Part shown: piece by piece, positions 10,423-22,203 of the stretch
How positions within the stretch are numbered: position 1 is the stretch's first letter
Layout: the number at the start of each line of letters is the position of its first letter
Assembly: GCF_001625215.2 (NCBI RefSeq)
Contig: NC_030381.2
Coordinates: forward strand, 40,174,689-40,238,688
Length of the DNA: 64,000 nt
DNA from: Daucus carota subsp. sativus
Lineage: Eukaryota; Streptophyta; Magnoliopsida; Apiales; Apiaceae
Direction: 5' to 3'
Notes under the pieces: generated by a model
The model's input: the letters and a program-made list of their open reading frames with translations, nothing else
The model's database searches: none
Told to the model about the DNA's origin: nothing
Position numbers and translations under genes: made by a program

Positions 10423-13400
10423 AATGTTGTAATAATTGAAGATGGAGCTAGCTTTGTAATTTCAGTTTTTGTGCCACTTATTATTTGTCAGTAATATTTT
10501 GTAACTTACATTATATTCTGGGAATCCCAATTTAATTTTGTCTGCATAACAAAATCTTCTGCTTTCATGGTTCATTTAAAAATTAGTGAAGGGCTGTCAT
10601 AGTGAAACTGAACTGGTATTCAGCGTACGATAGAGATGAATATTGAGCATTGCCAGAAATTGTTTATGTTTGGCACATTTTTAAAACCTGAATATAATTC
10701 TCTCTGGCGCCAAACTTTGTATTTCTTTTCGACTTCATATGATTATTGTTATTGAACATCCCTTCGTACGTTCTCCAAATATTAATTTCTGGTACAATAC
10801 TATGATCCGTGCAAAGAAGATATTAGTCTGAAATAAATTTCTGAAAGTGACTTCACGTTTAGCTTCTTTTTTTTTCTTTTGAATTAAAGCTGATGGAAGA
10901 AGCGGTAAGTAAATTGAATGAAATACTGGCATTGTTCTGAAACAGGTTATAATGTATCATGCATTCAACAATAATCATGAGGATTACTAACTTATGTTGT
11001 GTTTGGTTGGGATGAATGAATATGGAAGGAACGGAATGAAATTTGAACTATGTTATTAACAAATGTTTATAAATTTCATTTCTTCCACTATATACTTGTG
11101 TTCACTTGAATGGAATGGATAGAAATTTGTACTCTAAATTGGGGATGATTAGAGAAAATATCTATAATTTTCATTTCTTCAATCATTCCATTCCAAGCTA
11201 TTTGAACTAGAAATCAAACCCACATGTTTTCAATGGAATACTCATTCCACTTTTTTTATCATGTTTCTCTACAATCTTCATCTTTAAAAATTTAGAACAC
11301 TCATATTTAGTCACTGTTTTCTCATATCTTCTCCTTTCTCCACAAAGCTTCTTCATAATTTTTCATTCAATTTCCTCCTCATTCCATTCCATCCAAGTGA
11401 ACACAACTTTAATGATCACACCCCTAATTTGGGAAGGAATGCTCCCTTCCTTCCTATACTCATTTTCTTCTCAAATCTCATCTTAACAATTTTGTACGCA
11501 CTGAATTTTTTTCAAAACTTTCTTCCTGCCTTTATTATTATTATTTATATTTATTTGAAGTCATTAGTTCACCGGTATTCCCATGGATCAGGACACATAT
11601 TTGGGGCAGAAGCATGTAGTGATGCAGATCTTGAAATTATGAGAGTACTGAGCTATGATGTAGTTTATAGTCTTTGTGCAGGACTTCAGGAGGTGTAGAA
11701 TCTGCTTTTAAACGACGTAGAGCAGAACAATGTTGCTGATTTTTATTAATTTTTCAGGGGGGGCGGGAGGTTGTCACATAGATTTATAGTTGCATTATAG
11801 CCTGCACGGTTGGCTAGTTTGAAATGCCGTAAGATAAATTTGGTAGCACTGATAATTAATTTTAGACTGACCAGCGTTTAAGCTGGACTTATGTCTAGTT
11901 TGGACGATTGCACCATATTTTCTGTTGTAATAAAGCAATTCTCTCAAGTTTATTGGATGTCTGCGATGAAAGCCATAGCACGATAATAGTATAATATCAT
12001 GAGCTTGGCGGATGTGCAATTATTTGGTTGCTTGTGTGAAACCCGGAAACTACTCTTAAAACTCTCTTAAAGACTGAGATTTTCCTACATATGTCATATT
12101 TCGGACGTTTACCAGTGTAAACCCTTTATAGCCAGATATGAAACTGATAACCTTTTAAACATGAATCTGTGTTGCTTTGTTTTGTTAAAAGATCCTGTTA
12201 ATCTGTTTTACATATTTAAACCACTGTTCTGAGCCTTATGTGAATCCATATTGAGAGACTATAAACTTATCTTACGCAGAAAAAGCTAGAATCCATGGTG
12301 AGAGGAGAGTAAATTGTAAGCTCTAGTTCAAATTGAAAAGAAAATCTGAGGGCTGTTAATCATGTATCTTTCATAACTTGTAGTACTCTATTTTCGATTT
12401 TCAAATTATTCACTTGTACCGTGTAGAAAGATGTCTTTCCTGTTTATTTACGAGTTATTATTATTATTATTGAAGTTGTACTCATAACTTGTTTGCAACT
12501 GGGTTTAAATTTAAAATTTTAAAATGACAACTTGAATCTTGTAATTTGAAATGAATTACAAATATTTAGATATTCTAGAAGTAGTTCAAATTTGGTCCAT
12601 GGTTAATTTAAATATAAGATATTCTAGAATTTTTCAAAAAGTAAATTGATTATTACAGTCAATTAGGGAATTGTTAAAGTTTTGGAGAAACATGGACTTG
12701 ACTGCTTCTTCCGGAGATGGCCAAATCAATTTATATTCGGAGATGAAATTTAGTGCAAGTCTAGTACATCATGGCAAGTATAATCTCAGGGATATGCTGC
12801 CTTTCTGGATAAGCAACCTGGTGTTAAGTAATAAAAATTAAGCAGATTTACCTATTAGGCCGACAGTGAAGTTCCTGAGTGAATTAGATTTAGGATTAAA
12901 AGAAAAAGGGGCACCTATCAGTCCCTAATCCTTGTCTGCTAAACTAATTACAACTGTTAAGTTAACGACATGACATGTTGTTTGTTAGAACTGCTAGCTA
13001 TAACTGTCTAAACACTGTCAAGTAGATATGGTAATATGTTTCCCTGTTTATTTCTAGAGTAGTGCTACGTACACCAAATTCTTTTTCCAAATAATGTGGC
13101 GAACAGATGACTAATTTTAACTGGGTAGTTGATGTGCAGACAGAGTCCATTATTATAGTGTGAGTGGAACCAATTATACAGTGTCACCTAGATATGAGAA
13201 AAATATTTGAGAACACTTTTTGGGGTACGTAGCATTTTCCATATTTCTATTACGCAACCATCTCCTCAATTTGAGGGATTTGCTGAAGCAGCCTTCCCTG
13301 CATATTATACAATCAAACCACGGAATTTGGTACTTGATTATGCATCTTGCATATAGTTTACTCGCAATCTAGTGACTTTAAGGTAAATATAGTGGTCTTC

Positions 13401-14982
13401 GTCGTCTTGCGACTAAACATATCAAGTATACAACTACAATCAGTATCCTCTTCAATATCTTATGGTAGAGTGCTGAGCAGACTTAGTTTAAAATTGGCAA
13501 TTGAGAGAAGATTTGTCGTGGTCGTCACAGTTCTGTCTCCATAAATATATAGACAATTGACCAAGTAACTGAAATGTTTCCTTATCCAAACCTACATAAG
13601 AAAGTGGTCATCAACTCATCATCCTCGTTCGTTTGCATCCTCTTAGATGTTTCTTCCCTAGTCGCCATTGCGGTCGTGCAGGATTCCAAGACAATCCAGA
13701 ACAGAGGAAGAAAAGTCTTTTAAATTTCAATTCATATAACATAATAACACTCCATATTATAACTACTTTGCAGTTGGTAGGTCTTTTTCAAGTCCACGAG
13801 AAAAGCAAGATAGAGCAGAGTACATATTGTTAATCATGTCGTGGTCACTCTTATGTCTTTGTTTTGTTGAGTCGATATGTTGGAATATAACAAAAGATTC
13901 ATCTCGGCCATTTCTCTAACAGCTCTAGTTTGACGTAGGTTTCAAGTTCGACTCTCTGGTTCGTTATCTTTTGCCCATTGCATAATTATTTTTTATGAAT
14001 AATATTAAAGAAAGAGGTGCTCTCATAGGAGGATCTCGGAGACCATGGAATTATGCACCTTCTAAATCCCTCTACAGAGCGGTACTCTACAAGCCTTGGT
14101 GGTATTCATTTTTACTAAAGTACATCGTGTTTTGAAACAAAAATTTCTGAGTGAACTAATCTCAGTTGGATGCATTGTTTAGTGCACATTCCATTTTTCG
14201 AGGGAGTCAATCGATATAATTAAAGAGATAATGTTCTCGCAACGTATATACGGTACTGTAGCTATGTCACAGAATACTTCAAACTGTCACACAACATATT
14301 AATAAAACCATATGACAATGGCGGCAGAGGTATCCAAAGACAGACATGTATCATCATTAAACTTGAGGTTTTTATGATAAACGAACTAAGAAGAGAATGG
14401 ACCATATGAATAGTGAAAGTGTCTGGGCAAGTTTTCTTTTTATCAAAACTAGCTTTCTAATTATTTTTCAATATTTCTTATATCTCTTTCTTCATCTTTT
14501 TAAATTAAGAATATTTGTATTATAAAAAAAATTCATTTGATATTAAATTTTTCCATCATCCAAAAAAAAAATTCTGGCGAAAAAGCAGTGAACACTTTGC
14601 TGAGCAGCGAAGTTTCGTGTTTGTTTTTCTTCAAACCCTCAATCCGCTCTCGCTCGCCGCTAGTAAAGGAGTCTCGGTTCATTTCCCTTCTTTCACCTAC
14701 TCGGATGTTTTGGTTCATATTTTAAGCTAGTAACTTAGTCTTGGTTGATTTTTCTCCCTACTCAGATGTTTCAATTCATATTTTTGAACTCATATTATGT
14801 TGATGTCTATATGTACATATATTCTCGCTATTATGATATTTGTTAAAATATAAATATAAAAAATATACACCATTTTAAATTTTATTATATAATTAAATTA
14901 CCACCCACTTAAAATTGTTGAAAATTTGATAAAAATGAGATTTTTGCCAGAACAGAGTTTTTTCATATAGTTGTATATTATA
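10423..14982. other. Long intergenic stretch without a recognised gene
   Basis: About 4.5 kb. It includes the MITE-like repeat at 10995-11407. The rest shows no domain-bearing frame. Around 14560-14740 there is a C/T-rich segment resembling a 5' leader, without a following coding frame. At about 13920-13990 a GTTCGACTC motif resembles a polymerase III B box, but no convincing A box or tRNA fold is visible. Confidence 0.5.
10995..11407. mobile_element. TIR-bearing MITE-like repeat
   Basis: The left end GTTGTGTTTGGTTGGGATGA and the right end, read in reverse complement (GTTGTGTTCACTTGGATGGA), form an inverted repeat. The interior is rich in GGAATGGAATGA-type words in both orientations. The target-site duplication is unclear. 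GTTTGGTTGGGATG-type ends are common among Tourist/PIF-type elements, but class assignment is inference. Confidence 0.45.
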
Positions 14983-15677
14983 CTAGCTTATAACCCGTGC
15001 AATGCACGGGCGGTTATAATATTTGTTATTTTATCGTATATATTTTAATCTAAACTAATATTATTGTAAATAAAATCATGATAGAAAAATATGATTAAAT
15101 TTTTTTTAACAGCTGATAAATTCTTAATAGTTAAGTCCGTCAAATGGCTAATTAAAAATTAGATCGAACATATATATTCCATTGAGAATGTTAGAATATA
15201 TTTTTTTTCATGATATAATTTTTATATTTATGTATCCCGTGTTAATTGTAGAAGATCCGCTTTTTTCAGTTAGAAAAACTAAAAAAGATATGTGTTTTAG
15301 TTAAAAAGGAAATAACTACGCTGCTCGATGTTATTTTAAATAATTGAGTTTTTTTAGTTAAAAAATATAAAAAAGATAACATATTTTGGTTAAAAAGAAT
15401 AATTTGTTATATAGATAGACCCATATTTCCGCCCCAGACTAAACAAACTTTCAATATTTCGGTTTTAATAGTATAGTATAGATATATAATAACTTTTTAT
15501 ATGAATGTTACATGTGTTATTTTTGGAAAATCGGTTTTTTAGTTAGGATTTTGAAAAAGAAAATAGATTTAGTTAAAAAGATAATTGATTATATAAGTAG
15601 GCCCATAATTTGGCACAATTACCGACCGACCGACCAAACTTTTAATGTTTTGGCTTTAATAGTATAGTAAGTATAGA
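14983..15677 (-). mobile_element. Non-autonomous Helitron with two tandem 5' ends
   Basis: Read on the minus strand, the 3' end is a CCCGTGCATTGCACGGG hairpin, then TTATAAG, then CTAG followed by T (CTAG at 14986-14983). This is a textbook Helitron 3' terminus. A 5' end TCTATACTATACTATTAAAA preceded by A starts at 15482. A second, related 5' end starts at 15677, followed by similar sequence (AAAGATA- and GGCCC/GACCC-containing blocks). Insertion between A and T without target duplication fits Helitrons. No Rep/helicase is encoded. Confidence 0.75.
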
Positions 15678-15741
15678 TTTATAATTATATATACATAATT
15701 TTATTAAATCATAATAATTAAATATTCTAAAAAATGGCTAA

Positions 15742-17473
15742 TCAATATACTTATATAAAGGAGAAGCGAGGGGCGTGTAGGTGGCGCCTCTCACATCGCT
15801 CCGTTTTATTTTTCTAATTTTCTGGAATTTTTGGATGAAAAATATCAATATACTTATATAAAGGAGAAGCGAGGGGCGTGTAGGTGGCGCCTCTCACATC
15901 GCTCCGTTTTATTTTTCTAATTTTCTGGAATTTTTGGATGAAAAATATCAAAAATTAGAACTACCTTTTTTAGTTTCGGGTATATTAGAAACAAGTTTCA
16001 GTTTCAGAATCTGATTTTGTTTCAGATTATTTATGGGCGTGTAGGTGGCGCCTCTCACATTGCTCCGTTTTATTTTTCTAATTTTCTGGAATTTTTGGAT
16101 GAAAAATATCAAAAATTAGAACTACCTTTTTTAGTTTCGGGTATATTAGAAGCAAGTTTCAGAATCTGATTTTGTTTCAGATTATTTATGGAATATAGTA
16201 GCTTGAAAGTTTTAATCTGATTTTGTTTCAGATTATTCAATTATGGGAAAATCAGATTATTTGGCGCCTCTCACATCGCTCCGTTTTATTTTTCTAATTT
16301 TCTGGAATTTTTGGATGAAAAATATCAAAAATTAGAACTACCTTTTTTAGTTTCGGGTATATTAGAAGCAAGTTTCAGAATCTGATTTTGTTTCAGATTA
16401 TTTATGGAATATAGTAGCTTGAAAGTTTTAATCTGATTTTGTTTCAGATTATTCAATTATGGAAAAATCAGATTATTTATGGAATATAGTAGCTTGAAAA
16501 TTTTAATCTAATTTTGTTCAGATTATTTAATTATGGGAAAGAGTATCAAACAAGTCTTTCGCCACCTATAAATACCCGTATAGATCGTAGGATTTTGTAT
16601 CATCTAAACACAATCTCCTCTCTCAATACCACAAACCCACCTGATAGTTTTTTTACTCGATTTTTAAAGGATTTTAAGGAGAAGCGAGGGGCGTGTAGGT
16701 GTCGCCTCTCACATCGCTCCGTTCTATTTTTTAATTTTCAAAAATATTTGGATGAAAAATATCAAAAATTGGAAATACCTTCCTCTTGCTTGATTTCTAA
16801 TTCGGAGGTGTCGTTCTTCTGCAACAATAAGTGAAGGCTGTTACAGTAAAGGTTGTTGCAAGCAAATGTAGTTATAGACCGTTATATTGGAGTCGACAAA
16901 TCCAAACACGGGAAAAGATTATAGTCTTGACAAGATATTGATGGTTGATGTCAATAAAATAAATTAACTATTAATGATGTATGTTTGTTGGTTATTTTTT
17001 TATAATATTTGTTTTGTTCATCGGACATGTTTGTTGTTGTTAATTTTTTATATTATTTACTTTGTATACATGAAAAAATTATTCATGCATTATCTGTTTG
17101 CTCCGTTCAAGCAACTTTTCAGAAGGTAGTTATATTTAAGTTAAATGTTTTTGTGCACAATCGGTTTAAAAAAATTGGAGGAAGGTGATAATGTAAGAAC
17201 ATGATTACTTTTCCAAAAAAAATAATAATAATAAGATTCGTCATGCTTTAAATTGTTAATTACGTGTATAAATTTTTTTTCATTTTTTCACCATGAATTA
17301 TAGTCCAATTTTGCAATTTTATATATTTGTATTTGTATTACATCAAGATTTTTATAATATAATTTTATTTATCCTACAAATATTAACTTGAAACATTAAT
17401 ATACTACAAATATTAATATTGGATCATTAATATAATTTTTATAGGCCGCCGCAACGCGCGGATTCTCAACTAG
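15742..17473 (+). mobile_element. Non-autonomous Helitron with reiterated 5' segments
   Basis: The 5' end is TCAATATACTTATATAAAGG preceded by A. The 3' end is a GCCGCCGCAACGCGCGG hairpin, a short spacer and CTAG followed by T at 17474. The 5' terminal segment recurs at 15845 as an exact 103-bp tandem copy. The GGCGCCTCTCACAT core recurs at about 15784, 15887, 16045, 16262 and, in altered form, 16700. An AATCTGATTTTGTTTCAGATT block repeats several times between 16009 and 16530. There is no Rep/helicase frame. The element therefore looks like a non-autonomous, internally amplified Helitron. Confidence 0.6.
16567..16574 (+). promoter_or_regulatory. TATA-like box inside the Helitron
   Basis: TATAAATA is followed about 35 bp later by a C/A/T-rich leader-like stretch (CACAATCTCCTCTCTC) and a short frame (16514-16834) with no known domain. 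It resembles a promoter plus leader, perhaps captured or the element's own. Activity is not shown. Confidence 0.35.
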
Positions 17474-18227
17474 TTAATCGATAATCGAATGGATTTTTAA
17501 TCCAATTTGACAAAATTCGGTTAAAACGGTGATTAATTGGTCAAAAATTGGATAAATCAAGTAAAATATTAAAATTTACAAAAATTGGGGGACAAATGTA
17601 AAATTTTAAAATTTTAAAACTGGTTATATATAATATTAAATTAATTCTAGATAATGATCCTATTAATCATTCCGATTAATCACCGATTTTCTGATTTTCG
17701 CTTTTTACAATAATGGATATTTGTTTATTTATTAAATCATAATTATAAATATAATATACATATTTGTATATAATATACATATTTGTATTGGAATTTTGAT
17801 TATAATGTTTTTAATGCATATTAATGAATATAAACATTAATGTCTAATAAATAGGCCAGTATCAAAAGTTTATAATAACCTTTATTTATATTAATATATG
17901 TATAGTTAGCAAGGGTATTTTAGTTTTCGAATTAAATTACTTGCAGTTGCTCTATTAGATATATAATAAATTTAGAGACTTATTTTTTAAAAAAATAATA
18001 TTTTTATAATTATTTTAGATATAAATATTAAGAAGATATTGTATATTCGTCTTCATCACAGATAGAAAATAAATACGATATTCAAAAGAAACATCAATAA
18101 CAAACTTCATATTAATGTCATCGCATCAGCATCTTCTTACATTTTATATATATTAAATGATCAAAATAATAAGTTAACAAGGAGAAGACCGCATTATTAC
18201 CCTTTGTATGTTGCAAGAAAATAACAA

Positions 18228-18452
18228 GGGGTTTAGTTGAGTTTAAAATAAGTGATTCATATTTAAAGTAAAAAAATGAAAATGTAGAAGCAAGTAAAGA
18301 TTTATAAGTGATTAAAGTGTTTGATAAAAAAATTGAAGTCAGCAAACAATATCTAAGTATTCTCAACTTCTTATAAATACTTCTTATTTTTTTTACACAA
18401 ACGGTACGAATAAGTGCTTCTAATTTATAAACCAAGAGCCGGGTCCCTGAAA
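18228..18452. mobile_element. GTTTGG-type MITE copy
   Basis: It shares its internal layout with 30954-31201 and 42791-43033: a start with GGGGTTTAGTTGAGTTTAAA, the block GATTAAAGTGTTTG, then TTTACACAAACGGTACGAAT and CTAATTTATAAACC near the right end. Three copies in one window define a dispersed family. The ends are diverged and no clear target duplication is seen. Confidence 0.5.
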
Positions 18453-18779
18453 TTTTCATTTCAAAAATATATATCTGCTCAATACGCATACTCATTTTCG
18501 TTTCGTACCGCCTTCCGTGCATGTTCTTCACAAGAGAAGATGGTAAAAAAAATCCAAAGGTATCTCCTATCATCAACAATACCACATAAAAATCGCTAAC
18601 TTTTAAAAAGAAATCACAAATTACGATTTTAAAAACCAAACATTCACTAATTTATAAAACGAATATTACTAATTTGTACAATAGAATTCGTCGATTTCTA
18701 TAATTATATCAACAATTACATCAAAGTTTAAAAACCACGACAAAACTCAAATCATTCAAGAGAGGTCATCGGAAAAAGA

Positions 18780-19010
18780 CCGGATGAGGAGAAGGAAAAG
18801 GACGGAGGTGGTGAGTGCCACAGAGCGCCCTAAATCAACCTAAGTCAGCCCGAGACCGTCCTGTGCATCCTAAATCGATCTAGGTGCATGTGGTCTCGGT
18901 CTACCTGGCACCCAGAGCACCTTAAATCGCAAGCGCCCTAAATCGACCTGTGTCAGTCTCACGCAACATTTAAGTGTTCTAAAACGGCCTAATCGACCTT
19001 TAACTCATTT
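18780..19010. repeat. Degenerate CCTAAATCGACCT-type repeat island
   Basis: A GC-richer block with several imperfect copies of CCTAAATCGACCT and neighbouring GTCAG / TCTCGGT words. No coding frame stands out. It may be a remnant of a satellite-like array or of a captured sequence. Confidence 0.4.
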
Positions 19011-19884
19011 GTTCTTATCTCCAGTATGGCTGGAAAAGATATTAGAGAGATTATCTTATCGGATATCAAAATTTTATTATCTAAATGTTTCGGGATTTTT
19101 GTGCATGTATTTCAATTAGATAATAAACTTTCTTGCAGGATAGTATTCTCTTAATATGATTATTCTTAATATGATTATTGTATTTTTGATACAACTCATT
19201 TATGATTATATATATTCTTAAAAAAATTTAATAATTAAAATATTAAAAACGTCAATTCAAAAACTTTGAAAGCATTAATATAGGTGTAAATAGAATATTA
19301 AACAGTTAACATATCAAGCGTGTTTTAATATCAACCTTAAATCAATCACCGTGCTTTTGATTTCCTAAGATCCTGGAACCTAATCATGTTTAAATTAAAA
19401 ACACTGATTGTACTAACCTCACACGCCATTTAAACGTGTCTTCAATTCGTACCAGCATTTGTTTTGTTTTCCAAATATTTTTATAGGCTTCTTCAAAAAT
19501 ATCAAAATTGCAAATATTTTATAATCACATATACAAGCTCATTTATAATTCTTTTAATTTGAAAATTAACCGTCTTTAACTAGCATTACAACCTCATTTA
19601 CACCTTCAACCGTACATTTGAAAATAAATTTAAAAAATAGATACTTTGACAAATTTTCCTATTTTTAAACAAAACATACCGTAGAAAACTAGAAATAACT
19701 TGCCAAATTTTTATCACACTGGACAGGGAATACTTTCATTCATAAACCACAACACACACTATAACCTGCATGTACATATAAAATTGTAAAATTGCAGAAA
19801 GAAAAACCAAAGCCTAGAAAAGACATTACGAAAAGATCAAGAGTAAAATCCTCCGGCCTTTTCTTGTGTCTCTGGAACATGTAT

Positions 19885-21600
19885 TTACTTCTTATGTACA
19901 CGCCTAGCTTTCACCTTAGCAACAAGCGGATTCGCCATCTCACACGATAGCTTCAATGTCTCCGACAAATCAACACCCGAATCCGAACTCGAACCCCACT
20001 CGAACTCGTGCAACAGCGAAGCCACCCAAAAGGTCACCGTGGTCAAGCCAAGTGCTTTTCCAGGACATGCCCGCCTCCCGGATCCGAATGGCGCCAGCCT
20101 CAAGTCGGACCCCATCACTGAGAACTCCACCTCAGGAGCCTCATTCAAGAACCTCTCAGGCTTGAAACTGAGTGGGTCCTCCCAGACATTCGGATCTCTT
20201 GTGATGGCCCACATGTTTACCATGGCTGTGGTCCCTGCCGGAACATGATGGCCATCCACGGTGGTGTCGGTGACCGCTAGCCTGGCCCACGAGAGAAGTG
20301 GGCCAGGAGGGTGGAGCCGGAGAACCTCCTTCAGAACGGCGGGTAGATAAACCAGGGAAGATATGTCAGCTTCCGTTACAGCACGAGACTGCCCAACTAT
20401 AGTGTCGAGTTCTTTGTGAAGCCTTGATTGTACGTCTCTGTGAAGCACCACTCGTGCTAGCGTCCACTCCATTAACACTGCAACCGTATCAGTCCCTCTA
20501 AATATCATTTCCTGTGTTTTAAAAACAAATTGAGTGATGATCTCTTGTACTCAAAAATGATTAAATTGAGCAATAGTGGCCTGGTTAAAAAAAGAAGAAG
20601 AAGTTCTTACCCATAACACGGCAACCATATCGGAGTGGGACAAATTTTCACGACCTTGTAAAGAAAGCAGAACATCAACAAAATCAGACATGAGTTTATC
20701 AGGGTTGTGTTGATGTTTGGATATAATCCGGCTGACATACTGATTGACCTGAGGTACCAGATTGGTACATCTGGCCCGAATACCTTGCAGGTCCAATTCA
20801 GCCAACCAAGGAAGATGGTCGGACCAGTTGAGCATTCCCAACAGATCATAACCCTCATCAACAAGCTTCCTTAGCTCCTCTGCTTCTGAATCAAGTCCAT
20901 ACGTTCGCCCAAAAACAGAGCCCATCATGTTGCTGAGAGAAGCTTTTCGCAATCCCTCTCGAATATTCGTAACATTTCCTCGCTGGACTTTAAACATATT
21001 AACCAACTGATGAGCGATATCAAACCTTTGAGCTTCAAAGGCTTTGATTTGCTTAGGACAGAACATATGTGTCGCGGCTATTCTCCTCAGTGTTGTCCAG
21101 TAAACTCCGTACGGAGCAAAACCAATTGCTCTGTTGAACATCAAACTATAAGCCGATTCCTTCACTGGCCGATCAGCAAACACACAATTGTTCAAAATCT
21201 CTTTTGCTACGCTTGGATTAGACGTGATAATTACTCTAGTCTCACCAAGACTGAAGGCCATGAGCCTGGTCGCTCCACAAGCTTTCGATACCGCAGCTAG
21301 CTTGCGGTGGGCTAAACCAGTCATTAACCTCATACTTCCGATGATAGGAAAGCCTTTTGGACCAGGTATCACTGGCCCTGAAGAAAAAGTATTTGAATTA
21401 TTTTTACTTTTATTTCTCTTTTTCATCCATTCATGTTTTCCCCAGGCTGGACCACCCGGGTGAGCCCAGTAAATAAGGTTCATAACAAACCAAGCTAGAG
21501 CTGAAGCCAAAACAGAGACTAAGAATATATTGAAGCATGTGTAGGATTTGTATTTAGAAGCTACAGCAAAGACCCAGAGGCTCTCAGCGTTGGTCCTCAT
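19885..21600 (-). CDS. CYP78A: Cytochrome P450 of the CYP78A family
   Basis: Two exons, 21600-20611 and 20511-19885, split by a 99-bp GT-AG intron, encode 538 aa. An N-terminal hydrophobic anchor (about residues 21-43) is followed by the CYP78A-typical [11 protein letters not shown] and the proline hinge [10 protein letters not shown] (76-85). The I-helix FRGTDT is at 334-339, the K-helix ExxR at 392-395, PERF at 448-451, and the heme loop [11 protein letters not shown] at 471-481 with ligand Cys479. The intron lies just before the I-helix Glu-Met-Ile-Phe, the usual CYP78A position. The family (KLUH and relatives) is ER-bound and promotes organ, seed and fruit growth through a mobile signal whose chemistry is unknown. 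All key residues are intact. The subfamily member cannot be fixed without a tree. Confidence 0.93.
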
Positions 21601-21702
21601 GAGTTTAAAGTGAGAGTAATGTACAAGAAAGATGGCTGGCTAGAGGTGGATGTTATGGATATTGATTGGTTTTGAGCATGAACTGAACAAGGGGTGTGCC
21701 GT

Positions 21703-21710
21703 TATTTATA
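21703..21710 (-). promoter_or_regulatory. TATA box of the CYP78A gene
   Basis: TATAAATA on the minus strand, 103 bp upstream of the ATG, predicts a start site near 21672 and a leader of about 70 nt. Confidence 0.6.
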
Positions 21711-22203
21711 GCGCGAAATTAACCACAATCATAACAGTAAATTGTGATTGGTACTTGGTACTAGAATGTCTTGCCAGTAAATTTGGAGAGGAGGTGGATT
21801 TTTTAGTGATTTAAAAACAGCAAGTAGGGATCAGGACTACAACTAATTGTTAGTTATAGGCCACGAGGGATTAAGATTAACAGGTGGTTGGGATTTGAGT
21901 CAAATAAACAATGATTCTGTAATTGAGGAAATATACACGATGGAGCTGCACATTAATGTTAGTCCTAGATGTTTGTCGGGAGGCAAGGACAAATCTATAT
22001 ATATTCGGTCAATATTTCATGAGGTCATGCTCTGTAATGTCGGCAGTATTTCTCATGGCTCGTCCATCTGCACCTTGTTAATCACTTCATATCACTTACT
22101 TACACTTTGTAAATTGCGATAGCTAGGTGTTTGGTTTAGCCCTTTAGACTAAGAAAATAATTGACACATAAAATTGAGTTTAATATCTTTCATGATATGT
22201 GTC

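Larger units (their letters stand above)
17474..19884. other. Intergenic, AT-rich; region downstream of CYP78A
   Basis: No gene is recognised. It holds a MITE-like copy at 18228-18452 and a GC-richer repeat island at 18780-19010. The remainder is AT-rich. Confidence 0.5.

Noticed and set aside
11429-11698. 89-codon frame with hydrophobic start
   Set aside because: AT-rich chance frame without domain, promoter or conserved feature.
13900-13990. tRNA gene suggested by a GTTCGACTC motif
   Set aside because: No cloverleaf, A box or discriminator arrangement could be drawn around it.
16514-16834. 106-codon frame as a captured gene in the Helitron
   Set aside because: It spans repeated Helitron segments and a TATA-like leader and shows no known domain. 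Kept only as a possible transcript.
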